In this document: positions 42,785 through 51,694 of the stretch, one piece after another
Numbering within the stretch: position 1 is the stretch's first letter
Layout of the letters: each line of letters opens with the position of its first letter
DNA from: Fibrobacter sp.
Lineage (GTDB): Bacteria > Fibrobacterota > Fibrobacteria > Fibrobacterales > Fibrobacteraceae
Assembly (NCBI GenBank): GCA_024398965.1
Contig: JAKSIF010000006.1
Location: 1-64,000 of the forward strand
Direction of reading: 5' to 3'
Length of the DNA stretch: 64,000 nt
Notes under the pieces: generated by a model
What the model saw: only the letters and a program-made list of their open reading frames with translations
Database searches by the model: none
What the model was told of the DNA's origin: nothing
Program-made: the position numbers and the translations under genes

Positions 42785-43102
42785 ATGGAAATTCAGTTCT
42801 CTGCTCGTCACTTCAATGCTTCTGCTGGCCTTCAGGATCGTATTCAGGAAGAAATGGACAAACTCGCAAAGTTCTACCCGAACATTACCAGCGCCTCCGT
42901 CATCCTTGATCATGAAGTGGAACACCAGCGTCACTGCGAAATCACCGTGAACATTACCGGTTCTCAGGTTGTAGCTTCCGCAGACGAAGAAAACATGGGT
43001 AAGGCTGTTGATGTTACCCTCGAACGCATCAAGACCCAGTTGAAGAAGGCAAACGAAAAGCAGAACGATCATCGTGCCCAGCCCGTCTCTGAAGTCGTAT
43101 AA
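42785..43102 (+). CDS. hpf: Ribosome hibernation-promoting factor, short form
   Basis: 105 residues. The beta-alpha-beta-beta-beta-alpha fold of the HPF/RaiA family is visible (MEIQFSARHFNASAGLQDRIQEE, AVDVTLERIKTQLKKANEK). It binds the 30S decoding region in stationary phase; the short form without C-terminal dimerisation domain promotes 100S dimers in Proteobacteria only together with RMF. RBS GGAGG is 9 nt before ATG 42785. The position between rpoN and hprK matches the rpoN-hpf-ptsN order elsewhere. Confidence 0.94.
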   Translation: MEIQFSARHFNASAGLQDRIQEEMDKLAKFYPNITSASVILDHEVEHQRHCEITVNITGSQVVASADEENMGKAVDVTLERIKTQLKKANEKQNDHRAQPVSEVV

Positions 43103-43107
43103 TCAAG

Positions 43108-44139
43108 ATGGCTGAATCTAGATTGAAAGATCTGAAAATCCTGCACCGGGATAGTCTCCTGGTGCGGGACTTTTTTTGTCGTTATGGCAAGGACCTGCAG
43201 ATGGCTTGCCATTCCTCCGACAATACGCTGGATGCCCAGATCGCCGAGAGCGGTATCCATCGACCCGGCCTTGCTATGGCCGGCTATACCAAGGTTTACA
43301 GTTCCCAGCAGATTCAGGTGGTTGGCCATACGGAATGGAACTATCTGGAATCCATCGGTCCTGAGGGTCGAGCCAAGGTCTTCGAGGACCTGTCTCAGTT
43401 CAAGGCTCCCATGTGGGTTGTGACCCATGCCCAGATGCCTCATCCGGAGCTGAGGGACATGTGTGAACGTCTAGGAATTCCTCTGTTCTCTACGACGCTC
43501 CACACTTACGAATTTGTCAAGCTGGCCCAGCGAATCCTGGAGGAGTTCTTTGCTCCCCATGCCGTGATTCACGGAAGCCTTGTGGACGTTTACGGTATCG
43601 GCATGCTCTTTATTGGCGACAGTAACGTGGGCAAGTCCGAATGCGTGCTGGACCTTGTGGAAAGTGGTCACCGCATGGTTGCCGACGACGTGGTCCATAT
43701 CAGTCACGTGGGAAAGTCCATCATTGGCCGCCCCGATCCCTTGATCAAGCACCATATGGAAATCCGAGGCGTGGGTATCCTTGATATCCGCTCCATGTTC
43801 GGAATCCACGCTATCCGTAAGCAGAAGAAGATCGAGACTATCGTGGAACTGCAGCAGTGGCGTCAGGATGGGGGTTACGACCGTACGGGCCTCAACACCC
43901 AGGACGAGGAAATCATGGGGGTCAAGATCCCTAAAATCGTGATTCCCGTGGCTCCGGGCAAGAACCTGACGGTGATTTCCGAAGTCATTGCCATGAATAC
44001 CCTCATGAAAATGAACGGTCAGAACGTGGCAGAAGACTTCAATACCTCCTTAATGCAGAAGATTAAGGCCAAGGCCAAGGGCGAATATGTGGATGATTTA
44101 TTAGATTTTGATCCACAGCATTGGTCCTACTATGAATAG
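43108..44139 (+). CDS. hprK: HPr kinase/phosphorylase
   Basis: 343 residues. The N-terminal domain (about 1-130) has the HprK fold (AGYTKVYSSQQIQVVGHTEWNYL); the kinase domain has the P-loop GDSNVGKSE, the catalytic VADDVV and the signature EIRGVGILDIRSMFG, plus the C-terminal K3-type loop (VAPGKNL). It phosphorylates Ser-46 of HPr-like proteins in carbon or nitrogen control. In place of the ptsN found here in Proteobacteria this locus has hprK. No HPr gene is visible in the window. It starts 5 nt after hpf and overlaps the MCE gene by 8 nt. Confidence 0.95.
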   Translation: MAESRLKDLKILHRDSLLVRDFFCRYGKDLQMACHSSDNTLDAQIAESGIHRPGLAMAGYTKVYSSQQIQVVGHTEWNYLESIGPEGRAKVFEDLSQFKAPMWVVTHAQMPHPELRDMCERLGIPLFSTTLHTYEFVKLAQRILEEFFAPHAVIHGSLVDVYGIGMLFIGDSNVGKSECVLDLVESGHRMVADDVVHISHVGKSIIGRPDPLIKHHMEIRGVGILDIRSMFGIHAIRKQKKIETIVELQQWRQDGGYDRTGLNTQDEEIMGVKIPKIVIPVAPGKNLTVISEVIAMNTLMKMNGQNVAEDFNTSLMQKIKAKAKGEYVDDLLDFDPQHWSYYE

Positions 44140-45046
44140 ATTCGCAAAACTGGTCAAGGAAAACCTTTTACCCAGTATCGTGTTCGCGATACTGGCGTTT
44201 TCCTGTTGTGCTGCATGGTATTTCCTGCATCCGGCCAGTCCCTATCACGAACGGTATTCCTTTGTGGTATCCTACGAGGCTATCGGTACCTTGAGCCCCG
44301 GAAACCGGGTGGAAGTCCGTGGCATTGCCAAGGGGCAGATCCTTAAGGTGGAACTGACGGACGACGCAGTTTTTGTGACTGCGGAGGTCCTTGCGGATAC
44401 CAAGATTCCTGTAAATTCAGAGTACCGCTTGATTAACTCCGGCCTGATGGGCGAACGTGAGATGTGCATTTTGACTGGGGACAGCGACCAGCTGATTCAC
44501 CCGGGCGATACCGTAATCGGTCACTATGACGAAGGCACCTCCGGTGTGATGAAGAATTTGAACGCGGCTCTGCAGGATTTCGATGTTATCATGGATACTG
44601 TGAATGCGGTTTTGGATTCCCTGAGCTATGGCGACAGCCGAAAGAGGCTTGACCGTGTTATCTCCAAGGGAAAGAACATTGTAAACCTGGCCCAGTCCGA
44701 TGTAAAGTCTTGGCTTGACGATGCAAGCCAGGTGCTTGACAACCTTGACGGATCCCTGAAAAAGGCCAGGTCCGTTTTGGAAGACGTAAGCAGTAAGGCT
44801 GGCCCCAAGGTAGACGAGGTGGCCGCTCTCCTGGAACGTGTCAATCCGTTGCTTTCCAAGGTCGAGGAACTGAAGAACCGTGCCGTAGTCCTTGCCGACC
44901 CCCTTGGCAAAGACGATAATACCGCGGGTGCGGTTCTTAACGGCGAAGAATTTTCTCAAGAGTTTGACAAACTTATTAAGGACGTAAAGGCCCTTGTGGA
45001 CGACATGAAAAAGAACGGTGTACGTTTCAATGTGGATATTTTCTAA
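44132..45046 (+). CDS. MCE/MlaD-family lipid transport protein
   Basis: 304 residues. One N-terminal membrane anchor (about 11-31), then an MCE domain (about 40-125: FVVSYEAIGTLSPGNRVEVRGIAKGQI, INSGLMGEREMCILTG), then a long helical region (about 135-290) as in lipid-shuttling MCE proteins with a periplasmic helical needle or barrel. It likely moves phospholipid between membranes with an ABC transporter not present here. Start ATG 44132 (MNRFAKLV) overlaps the hprK stop; the frame from 44108 is less likely. Confidence 0.88.
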   Translation: MNRFAKLVKENLLPSIVFAILAFSCCAAWYFLHPASPYHERYSFVVSYEAIGTLSPGNRVEVRGIAKGQILKVELTDDAVFVTAEVLADTKIPVNSEYRLINSGLMGEREMCILTGDSDQLIHPGDTVIGHYDEGTSGVMKNLNAALQDFDVIMDTVNAVLDSLSYGDSRKRLDRVISKGKNIVNLAQSDVKSWLDDASQVLDNLDGSLKKARSVLEDVSSKAGPKVDEVAALLERVNPLLSKVEELKNRAVVLADPLGKDDNTAGAVLNGEEFSQEFDKLIKDVKALVDDMKKNGVRFNVDIF

Positions 45047-45142
45047 CAAATTTTTAATTTGTGAAAAAAGTTTGTCCGCTTTTGTAAAAAAAAACTTATT
45101 ATCTCATCATATTGTAGAGTTTAACACAACCAAGGAGTAACC

Positions 45143-45607
45143 ATGGCTGAAAAGAAACCTGTAAAAATGAGCGACGCTGATCTCAAGTTCTTTGAGGATA
45201 TGCTGATTGAAAAACGCCGCGAATTGGTAACAGCCCAGAGCGAATCCGAAAAGGCTGAAACTTTCAAGAGCCAGGTGCAGGCAGGCGATGGTGGCGACAC
45301 CAATAGCGCAGACCTTGCAACCGACTATAACGCTCTCGAAACCAACTTCTCCTTGGCTGCTCGCGAAGGCAAGTACCTTGTTTACCTGGAAGAAGCCCTC
45401 AAGCGCATCAAGAAGGGTACCTTCGGTATCTGTAAGGTTTGTGGCCAGCTGATTCCCAAGGCTCGTCTGATGGCAGTGCCGACCGCAACCAAGTGCGTCA
45501 ACTGTAAGGAAGAAACCAAGCGTAAGGAACGTGAAGACAACCGTCTTGAAATGGCCCGCATGCTTGCCGAAGCCCAGCGTAAAGAAATGCTCAGCAAGAA
45601 GAAGTAA
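45143..45607 (+). CDS. DksA/TraR-type zinc-finger protein
   Basis: 154 residues. The N-terminal helices form a coiled coil (ADLKFFEDMLIEKRRELVTAQSE, ATDYNALETNFSL) and the zinc finger CKVCGQLIPKARL...CVNCKEE uses all four Cys, as in DksA/TraR proteins that enter the RNA polymerase secondary channel. The DxxDxA acidic tip reads as DTNSADLATD. It could modulate the stringent response. RBS AAGGAG is 7 nt before ATG 45143; a separate promoter region (TTATTATCTC) precedes it. Confidence 0.88.
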   Translation: MAEKKPVKMSDADLKFFEDMLIEKRRELVTAQSESEKAETFKSQVQAGDGGDTNSADLATDYNALETNFSLAAREGKYLVYLEEALKRIKKGTFGICKVCGQLIPKARLMAVPTATKCVNCKEETKRKEREDNRLEMARMLAEAQRKEMLSKKK

Positions 45608-45608
45608 T

Positions 45609-45706
45609 TCTTCTTTATGCGAAGCAGGGGAGAAACGATTCTCTTGCGATAGAATTTGGGTGTCGCATCGCTGAGAGGCCGTAGAGTGTTCGGCCTGGCA
45701 GGTGCG
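45609..45706 (+). other. Structured 3' region after the zinc-finger gene
   Basis: Two nested hairpins are visible before the terminator: GAGAA-ACGA-TTCTC (about 45630-45643) and AGGCCG...CGGCCT (45676-45696) enclosed by TCGCA / TGCGA (45663-45667, 45702-45706). No known RNA family was recognised. It may be a 3' UTR or a small RNA. Confidence 0.3.
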
Positions 45707-45747
45707 AAAAATCCCCCGCGGATAGAGTCCGCGGGGGGATTTTTTTA
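45707..45747 (+). terminator. Strong Rho-independent terminator
   Basis: AATCCCCCGCGG / CCGCGGGGGGATT with T7, able to act in both directions between convergent genes. Confidence 0.9.
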
Positions 45748-45791
45748 TCGTGCGAATGCCGGAGGAAATGGGCCTGACTTAGGGCGTGTTC

Positions 45792-46886
45792 CTACCCGAA
45801 GAAGGCGTCGGCCAGCTGGGCACGGAAGGCGTGGATGCGGTCTGCGTTGGGTTCCCTATGGGGATAGGTGAAGTTGCTTAGCAATACCACGGCGGCCCCC
45901 TTGTCTGGGTCGGCGACGATGCTTGCCCCGGTAAAGCCTGTTTTTCCGAAGGTCCTGGGGGAGACCTTGGTTCCCATGAACTTGGCTGCGTTCAGTTCCC
46001 AGCCTAGGGCGGTGCAGTCGCCAGCGGCGCCTGCAGGGCAGTTGCCGTAGGTTGGGTTGGTGAAAGCGTTGACGCTAGCCAGTTGGAGAATGCCTGCGGG
46101 AGCGACTCTCCTGTTGCTAGCGCCTTCGGGGGCATTTACGTTGATGCCGTCGTTTAACATCATCTGGACGAACTTTAGAAGGTCGGGAACGCAACTGAAC
46201 ATGCCTGCGCTACCTACCGGAAAAAGCTTACGCAAAACCCAGGCGCTTTCGTCGTGAATTTCGCCCTGGATTTCGCGACCGCGGAAGCCGCAGATTTCGG
46301 TAGGGCTAATTTCTTCCCTGGGAATCGGGTTTACATCTCGAATTAGCGGGTCCCAGCCGGAGCGGGTCATTCCGAGAGGCTTGAAGAAACGCTCGTAACC
46401 TTGCTCCTGCAGGCTCTTGCCCGTAAGGCGGCAGAGGATCATGCCCAGCAGCACGCTTGCCGGATTACCGTAGTTGAACTGTGCGCCTGGCGCGGCATTG
46501 AACTGGTATCTATACAAGGCGTCAAGAATCCCCTCCGGCGGAAGTTCCCGCAAGGTCTTCATGGGCACGCGGTAGTCCAGGCTGTGGGTCAGCAGATGGA
46601 ACACCTTGATGTCTTCGCGGTAGTTTGTCTGTAATTCAGGAATATAGTCGATGACCTTGGTATCGACGGAGAGCTTTCCTTCTAGAATATAACTGAGGGC
46701 AAGTGTCGACGTGGGGCAAACCTTGGTCAGTGAGGCTATGTCAAAAACCGTGTCCTCGGGGGTTCCGAGGGCTTCCATTCGTGTGCTTCCGTCGGGGAGA
46801 ATAAAGCCTGCCACGGCTTTGTTGAAAATCCCTTGTCGGAGGGCTTCCTGCATGAGGCTGCTGATTTTTTCCTGGTTGAAATTCAT
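45792..46886 (-). CDS. Serine hydrolase, class C beta-lactamase family
   Basis: 364 residues. The beta-lactamase/transpeptidase-like fold has SLTK as the SxxK nucleophile motif, NYGNP as Y-x-N, and FGKTGFTG as the third box (KTG). No signal peptide is visible, so it is probably cytosolic, an esterase or peptidase rather than a true beta-lactamase. Start: ATG 46884-46886 (MNFNQEKISSL) fits the family; a longer frame with ATG at 46925 (MASASFPV) would add 13 residues. Divergent from the kinase gene at 46964. Confidence 0.88.
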   Translation of the reverse strand: MNFNQEKISSLMQEALRQGIFNKAVAGFILPDGSTRMEALGTPEDTVFDIASLTKVCPTSTLALSYILEGKLSVDTKVIDYIPELQTNYREDIKVFHLLTHSLDYRVPMKTLRELPPEGILDALYRYQFNAAPGAQFNYGNPASVLLGMILCRLTGKSLQEQGYERFFKPLGMTRSGWDPLIRDVNPIPREEISPTEICGFRGREIQGEIHDESAWVLRKLFPVGSAGMFSCVPDLLKFVQMMLNDGINVNAPEGASNRRVAPAGILQLASVNAFTNPTYGNCPAGAAGDCTALGWELNAAKFMGTKVSPRTFGKTGFTGASIVADPDKGAAVVLLSNFTYPHREPNADRIHAFRAQLADAFFG

Positions 46887-46930
46887 ATAAGGAAAATAGC
46901 AAACTGGAAATGAGGCGGAAGCCATTATCT

Positions 46931-46936
46931 TATATT
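46931..46936 (+). promoter_or_regulatory. TATATT box of the kinase-BMP operon
   Basis: TATATT lies 27 nt before ATG 46964, in the short divergent gap. Confidence 0.4.
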
Positions 46937-46963
46937 TTGTATCAGTAGTGTAGTTTAATAAGT

Positions 46964-49519
46964 ATGCCAGAAACAAACCGTCTCAAAACCTTGAAGAAAC
47001 AAGGCTCCATGATCTTGTACGTCACGTTCGTGGCGATTTTTTCTGTTGGCCTTGTTTTGATTGTATTCAATACATACAAATCCTACAAGAACCTTTTGTT
47101 TAGGGGTGCCGCTAAGGTGGCGGAATCCGTTACCCAGCGGGATGCCGCCAGTGTGGAAAACGTATTGCAGGAGGGAATTCAATTCCTGGAAGCAACGAGT
47201 TTACGTATTGATGAAATGATGGAGAGAGGTGCTGCCGCCGCCGAGGTGGAGGCTTTGCTGCTTAAGGAAACGGAACGCCATGTAAGCGAGAATCATCCCA
47301 ATTTCAGAGGATTGTTCGCCTATATCAACGATCGATTGGTCGACCCTTTGAACTGGCAGTCGGACGTATCCTATGATCCAACGAGGCGACCGTGGTATAG
47401 CGAGGCTTTCAAGCAACGTGGTGAGATTGCCATTGTTCCGACCTATACAGATGCCAAGTACGGTGTGCCCGTGGTGTCTGTATGCAAGAGGCTGGCCGAC
47501 AAGAAAAGCGTTCTTGTGTTCAACATTTTGCTGGATAAGGTTAAAACCCGCGTTACCAAGGTTGAGTTCGAAAACGACCAGTGGTTTATCATGAGCAAGA
47601 GTGGGCTTGTTGTATCCCACTCCAATGTTTCCGACCAGGGTGTTGGCTACTTGTCGTCCCTTTTCTGGGGCAGCGAAAAGGAAGCGCTTGCACGTAAGAT
47701 TATTCAGGTGGAACTTGGAAGTTTCGACTTTATTCTTGATTCCCGAAAATATACGGTATATGTAGAACCTATTTTGAATTACTGGTACATGGTACGCCTT
47801 GTGGATCGTTCACTGGTAAGCGGAAGGGATAGAGGATTTTTCCTGCAGAATATCCTGGTGATGATACTTCTTTTCGTTTTCTCTTTCGTTGTGGTCACCA
47901 TTCTTTATCGCATTTGTATCAAGGCTGAACGAGGCAATCGTTCAAAACTTCTGTTCCTGGGAAACATCTGTAACGAGCTGAGGGGACCTGTCAGCGGAAT
48001 TGTTGGGCTATCCTCCATTATTCAAAAAAGTTCCCGTGAAAAATCCATTTCGGATTATGGCGCGAACATAAGGAGCGTTGGCAACGGGTTGCTTTCTGTT
48101 ATTAACGACGTGCAGGACTATGCCCGAATAGAAGGTGGAGCGCTCAAGCTGAGCGAGATGGAATACGACTTGTTCTCTGTGCTGAAGGATTGTTTTGATT
48201 CTGTTTCCGCGAAGGCTGCCGCCAAAAACCTGAGATTGAGCATCGACTGCAATCCGTCCATTCCTTCGAGTATCTGGGGTGACAGGAGCCGCTTGCGCCA
48301 GGCGTTGAATAATGTTTTGATGGATGCCGTGGAGCATACGGAAATAGGCGGTGTCCAGGTAATGGTGGATTATTCGCCCATGCCTAATATTCTTGGGCTT
48401 GCCACGGGCGAGAGTGTGATGCTGAATATTACGGTGAAGGATTCTGGCCTTGGTGCCGCACGATCTGAAGGGAACGGACTTGGCTTGGGAGCGAATCTGA
48501 CCAAGATGCTGATGTCTGCCTATGGCGGGGATTGCACCGTGAATCATAAGTATGGGGAAGGTACCACCACCACCCTCTCCATTCCTCAGCAGGTTCTGAA
48601 TGTGGAACCTATGGGTGATTTTGCCACTAAGTACAAGATTGCCACGGGTATTGACAACGGCTTTGCCGAGAAGATCTTTATTCCTGGTGTCCGTATTCTT
48701 GTGGTGGATGACATGGAAATGAACTTGAAGGTTTTCTGTGGTCTGCTGAAGGATTCCAAGGCTCAGATCGATACGGCGTTGAATGGAGCCCGCGCCCTGG
48801 AACTTATCCAGAACCGTCGTTATAACATTATATTCCTAGACCAGATGATGCCTGCCATGGACGGCTTTGAAACGTTGGAACGCATCAAGGCCCTGAAGGA
48901 TTCGCCCAATCAGGAAACTCCGGTAATCATGTTTACTGCAGGCAATGGGGAGGATTCGACGAAATCGTTCCTGAACGCCGGCTTTGCGGATTATATTCCG
49001 AAGCCCCTCAAGGAGCGCGACCTTGTTCGCTTGCTGAAGTGGCATCTGCCTAAGGATCAGGTGCTGACCCAGGACGACTTGGCAGATATTGAGGTCAAGA
49101 AGGAAACTCCCGTTAAGGAGGAATCTCAGGAAATTGAGTTGAAAACGGTAACGGTGTCCCCTGCGGAACGTATTGCTGTTTTCCGCCGTTGCCTGAATGT
49201 CAGTGTAGGACTTGAGTATTGCGCTAATGACGAATCGTTCTACATTGAAATGCTTGGCGAGTATGTCAATGATGAAAAGTCCAAGTCCATCCGGAGTACC
49301 TTTGAACGTAGGGACTGGAAAAATTACCAGATTCTTGTTCACTCCCTTAAGGGAATGTCTTTGACCATCGGGGCCGAGAATGTGTACGAGATTGCGAAGA
49401 ATATCGACCTTGCCTGCAAGGACCAGAGATTTGATTACATCCAGGAACATCATGCAGAATTGCTTGGTGTATACGAATCGTTAATTTCCGAGCTTAGAAA
49501 AGGATTGAACGACTTATGA
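46964..49519 (+). CDS. Hybrid histidine kinase-like protein lacking the phospho-acceptor histidine
   Basis: 851 residues. TM1 (about 16-38), a periplasmic dCache sensor (about 40-285; YDPTRRPWYSEAFKQRGEI, GVPVVSV), TM2 (about 288-318), then a HisKA-like helix whose H-box reads LGNICNELRGPVSGI: the expected His is N337. The ATPase domain is also worn: the N-box has Asp for Asn (LMDAVEHT) and the G-boxes are close together (KDSGLGAARSEGNGLGLG). The receiver (VRILVVDDMEMN, D626 in FLDQMMP, Lys in PKPL) and HPt (H793 in HSLKGMSLTIGA) look intact. It may act as a sensor pseudokinase or phosphorelay hub for the kinase at 51684. It overlaps the next gene by 4 nt (ATGA). Confidence 0.9.
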   Translation: MPETNRLKTLKKQGSMILYVTFVAIFSVGLVLIVFNTYKSYKNLLFRGAAKVAESVTQRDAASVENVLQEGIQFLEATSLRIDEMMERGAAAAEVEALLLKETERHVSENHPNFRGLFAYINDRLVDPLNWQSDVSYDPTRRPWYSEAFKQRGEIAIVPTYTDAKYGVPVVSVCKRLADKKSVLVFNILLDKVKTRVTKVEFENDQWFIMSKSGLVVSHSNVSDQGVGYLSSLFWGSEKEALARKIIQVELGSFDFILDSRKYTVYVEPILNYWYMVRLVDRSLVSGRDRGFFLQNILVMILLFVFSFVVVTILYRICIKAERGNRSKLLFLGNICNELRGPVSGIVGLSSIIQKSSREKSISDYGANIRSVGNGLLSVINDVQDYARIEGGALKLSEMEYDLFSVLKDCFDSVSAKAAAKNLRLSIDCNPSIPSSIWGDRSRLRQALNNVLMDAVEHTEIGGVQVMVDYSPMPNILGLATGESVMLNITVKDSGLGAARSEGNGLGLGANLTKMLMSAYGGDCTVNHKYGEGTTTTLSIPQQVLNVEPMGDFATKYKIATGIDNGFAEKIFIPGVRILVVDDMEMNLKVFCGLLKDSKAQIDTALNGARALELIQNRRYNIIFLDQMMPAMDGFETLERIKALKDSPNQETPVIMFTAGNGEDSTKSFLNAGFADYIPKPLKERDLVRLLKWHLPKDQVLTQDDLADIEVKKETPVKEESQEIELKTVTVSPAERIAVFRRCLNVSVGLEYCANDESFYIEMLGEYVNDEKSKSIRSTFERRDWKNYQILVHSLKGMSLTIGAENVYEIAKNIDLACKDQRFDYIQEHHAELLGVYESLISELRKGLNDL

Positions 49520-50610
49520 GAATAGTAGGTGTTATCGCCGCGATTGTGGTAGCCTTGATTCTTGGAGGAATGCTTTTTACCGAAGTCCAGAAGAGAGAAA
49601 CCAACGTGACCTTGAACAAGACCAAGGTGGTCATGTTCATGAATGGCGACCGAAATGACCATAGCTGGAGCGAGTCGCATTTCAATGGCATGGAGGTGGC
49701 TGCCAAGGAACTTAATTTGAACGTTACCTACATAGAGAATGCTGTTGGCGATTCCGTTATGGAATCTGACATGGAACGCGTGATTAGCGAAGGCGCAAAG
49801 GTTGTCGTGTGCAATTCCTTCGGGCTTGGCGAGGTGGCGTTGAAGGTGGCTGCAAGACATCCCGAGGTAAAGTTCTTTCATGCGTCCGGAATCAAGAACA
49901 GCAATAATTTCTCCACATTCTTCGGTCGAATCTACCAGATGCGATACCTGTCTGGAATCGTTGCTGGTTTGACTACCAAGACAGGGAACATTGGCTATGT
50001 GGCCGCCTTTGACATTTCCGAAGTCAATCGAGGTATTAATGCTTTTACCCTGGGCGTTCGTAAGGTGAATCCCGATGCCAAGGTTTTTGTTCGCTGGAGT
50101 AAGTCCTGGGTAGATAGCGTTGTCACGGCCCAGGTGACGAAGGAACTTCTGGATAGCCATCCAATTGATGTAATCACGGTTCATTCTGATGCTCTGTCCG
50201 CCTACGACGTGGCGCAGGAACGTGATGTCTGGATTATCGGTTACAACCTGGACAATGGTTCCCGCTATCCAGGGAAATTCCTGACGGCCCCCGTATGGAA
50301 ATGGGACCGCTTTTATGTGCCTCGAATCTTGGAAGTGCTGCAGAATAAGTTTGTCAGCAACCAGTACTGGCTTGGCGCAGAAAGCGGTATGATCGGTCTT
50401 GCGCCTTTGTCCAAGAACGTCTCCGAGGAGGCGCGTAAGGTTGTCGAACGGGAAATGCTTCGTCTTGAAAGCGGTGAGTTCGATGTGTTTTTTGGACCGA
50501 TCAAGGATAACAGCGGGAATTTGCGTATCGAGTCTGGCGAAAGCATGACGGATATGGACATGCTGAATAATTTCGACTGGTATGTTGAGGGAGTTGTAAA
50601 TGAACAATAA
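49516..50610 (+). CDS. Membrane-anchored BMP-family periplasmic binding protein 1
   Basis: 364 residues. An N-terminal hydrophobic helix (about 3-22) without lipobox anchors a type I binding fold of the Med/BmpA (basic membrane protein) family: [101 protein letters not shown] proteins in other bacteria bind purine nucleosides; ligand here is unknown. No ABC permease or ATPase accompanies it. It overlaps both neighbours (4 and 11 nt), so it is made together with the two kinases; a sensory rather than uptake role is likely. Confidence 0.88.
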   Translation: MRIVGVIAAIVVALILGGMLFTEVQKRETNVTLNKTKVVMFMNGDRNDHSWSESHFNGMEVAAKELNLNVTYIENAVGDSVMESDMERVISEGAKVVVCNSFGLGEVALKVAARHPEVKFFHASGIKNSNNFSTFFGRIYQMRYLSGIVAGLTTKTGNIGYVAAFDISEVNRGINAFTLGVRKVNPDAKVFVRWSKSWVDSVVTAQVTKELLDSHPIDVITVHSDALSAYDVAQERDVWIIGYNLDNGSRYPGKFLTAPVWKWDRFYVPRILEVLQNKFVSNQYWLGAESGMIGLAPLSKNVSEEARKVVEREMLRLESGEFDVFFGPIKDNSGNLRIESGESMTDMDMLNNFDWYVEGVVNEQ

Positions 50611-51694
50611 GCACATTACCGCCATTGCCATGTTCCTTATGGCGATTCTTGCTGTGATTGTTGTGCTGATCACCACTTTCGGCAGTGAGAAGAAGGTTGA
50701 TAAGGTGACCATCGGTATTATTGTGCCGGGCAGTATCGATGAGGTGGGCTGGAACCGCATTCACTATGAAGGCGTCAAGCAAGCCACCGACGAACTTGGC
50801 GTAGACCTTGTGCTGGAGCAGAATGTGACGGAATATTCGGGACTTTGCGGCAAGGCCATTGAAAAGATGATCCAGTCCGGGGTCAAGATGATTATTCTTG
50901 GCAGCTACAACTATCCCGACGAAGTTGCCGACATTATAAAGACTCATCCCGACGTACAGTTTTTCTGCTGTTCCGGAGGTTTTTCTGCCAACAATTACAA
51001 GGCGTTCTTTGCCCGCGTTTACCAGGCGCGGTACCTGTCGGGTATCGTGGCTGGTATGCAGACGAAAACCGGACGGATTGGCTATGTGGCGGCAATGAAC
51101 AATAGCGAGGTGAACCGCGGTATCAATGCCTTTACGCTGGGCGTTAGGCGCGTGAATCCCGAGGCCACGGTCGTTGTGAGCTGGACGAAATCGTGGGATG
51201 ATGCCACTGCCGAAACAAGGGCCGTGGAAAAGCTTGTTGCCTCCGAGAACGTTGACCTGGTGGCTTACCATCAGAATCAGGCCCATGTAATCGATGCCGC
51301 GGAATCCATGAACATCTATTCCGTTGGCTACAACGTGGGGAGGGGTGACCGTTCCCAGAAAATGCTTACTTCCGTAGTGACTGACTGGAAGGTGGTCTAT
51401 AAGGAATTTATTCAGGATTATCTACAGCAGAAGAACAGCGAAAATAATTACTGGCTTGGCTTGGAGAAAGATGCAGTTTCTCTTGCCTTCTATTCCGAGT
51501 TTGTTTCGGATTCCACCAGGTCTTTGATTCAGAGCGCCACTCTTGAATTGCTGTCTGGTCGTGACGTGTTTGTAGGCCCTATTGTAGATAACACGGGTGT
51601 GATCCGTTGTGGCAAGGATGAAATTGTTAGTGATTTGACGCTGCGCGAAGAAATGAACTGGTTTGTGGCGGGAGTAAAGTTCAATGAAGAATAA
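50600..51694 (+). CDS. Membrane-anchored BMP-family periplasmic binding protein 2
   Basis: 364 residues, the same length and plan as the protein encoded upstream and clearly its paralogue (shared RYLSGIVAG, KTGxIGYVAA, [24 protein letters not shown] / RWSKSW). An N-terminal anchor (about 7-27) has no lipobox. The binding-site face differs ([22 protein letters not shown] against MNGDRNDHSWSESHFNGMEVA), suggesting a different or no ligand. It overlaps the upstream gene and the kinase gene by 11 nt each. Together with protein 1 it could form a heterodimeric sensor. Confidence 0.88.
   Translation: MNNKHITAIAMFLMAILAVIVVLITTFGSEKKVDKVTIGIIVPGSIDEVGWNRIHYEGVKQATDELGVDLVLEQNVTEYSGLCGKAIEKMIQSGVKMIILGSYNYPDEVADIIKTHPDVQFFCCSGGFSANNYKAFFARVYQARYLSGIVAGMQTKTGRIGYVAAMNNSEVNRGINAFTLGVRRVNPEATVVVSWTKSWDDATAETRAVEKLVASENVDLVAYHQNQAHVIDAAESMNIYSVGYNVGRGDRSQKMLTSVVTDWKVVYKEFIQDYLQQKNSENNYWLGLEKDAVSLAFYSEFVSDSTRSLIQSATLELLSGRDVFVGPIVDNTGVIRCGKDEIVSDLTLREEMNWFVAGVKFNEE

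Noticed and set aside
45609-45706. Signal recognition particle RNA
   Set aside because: Hairpins exist but the conserved GGTCAGG / GGAAG apical motif is missing.
45792-46886. Antibiotic-resistance beta-lactamase
   Set aside because: The class C family fold is present but there is no signal peptide, so a periplasmic lactamase role is unlikely.
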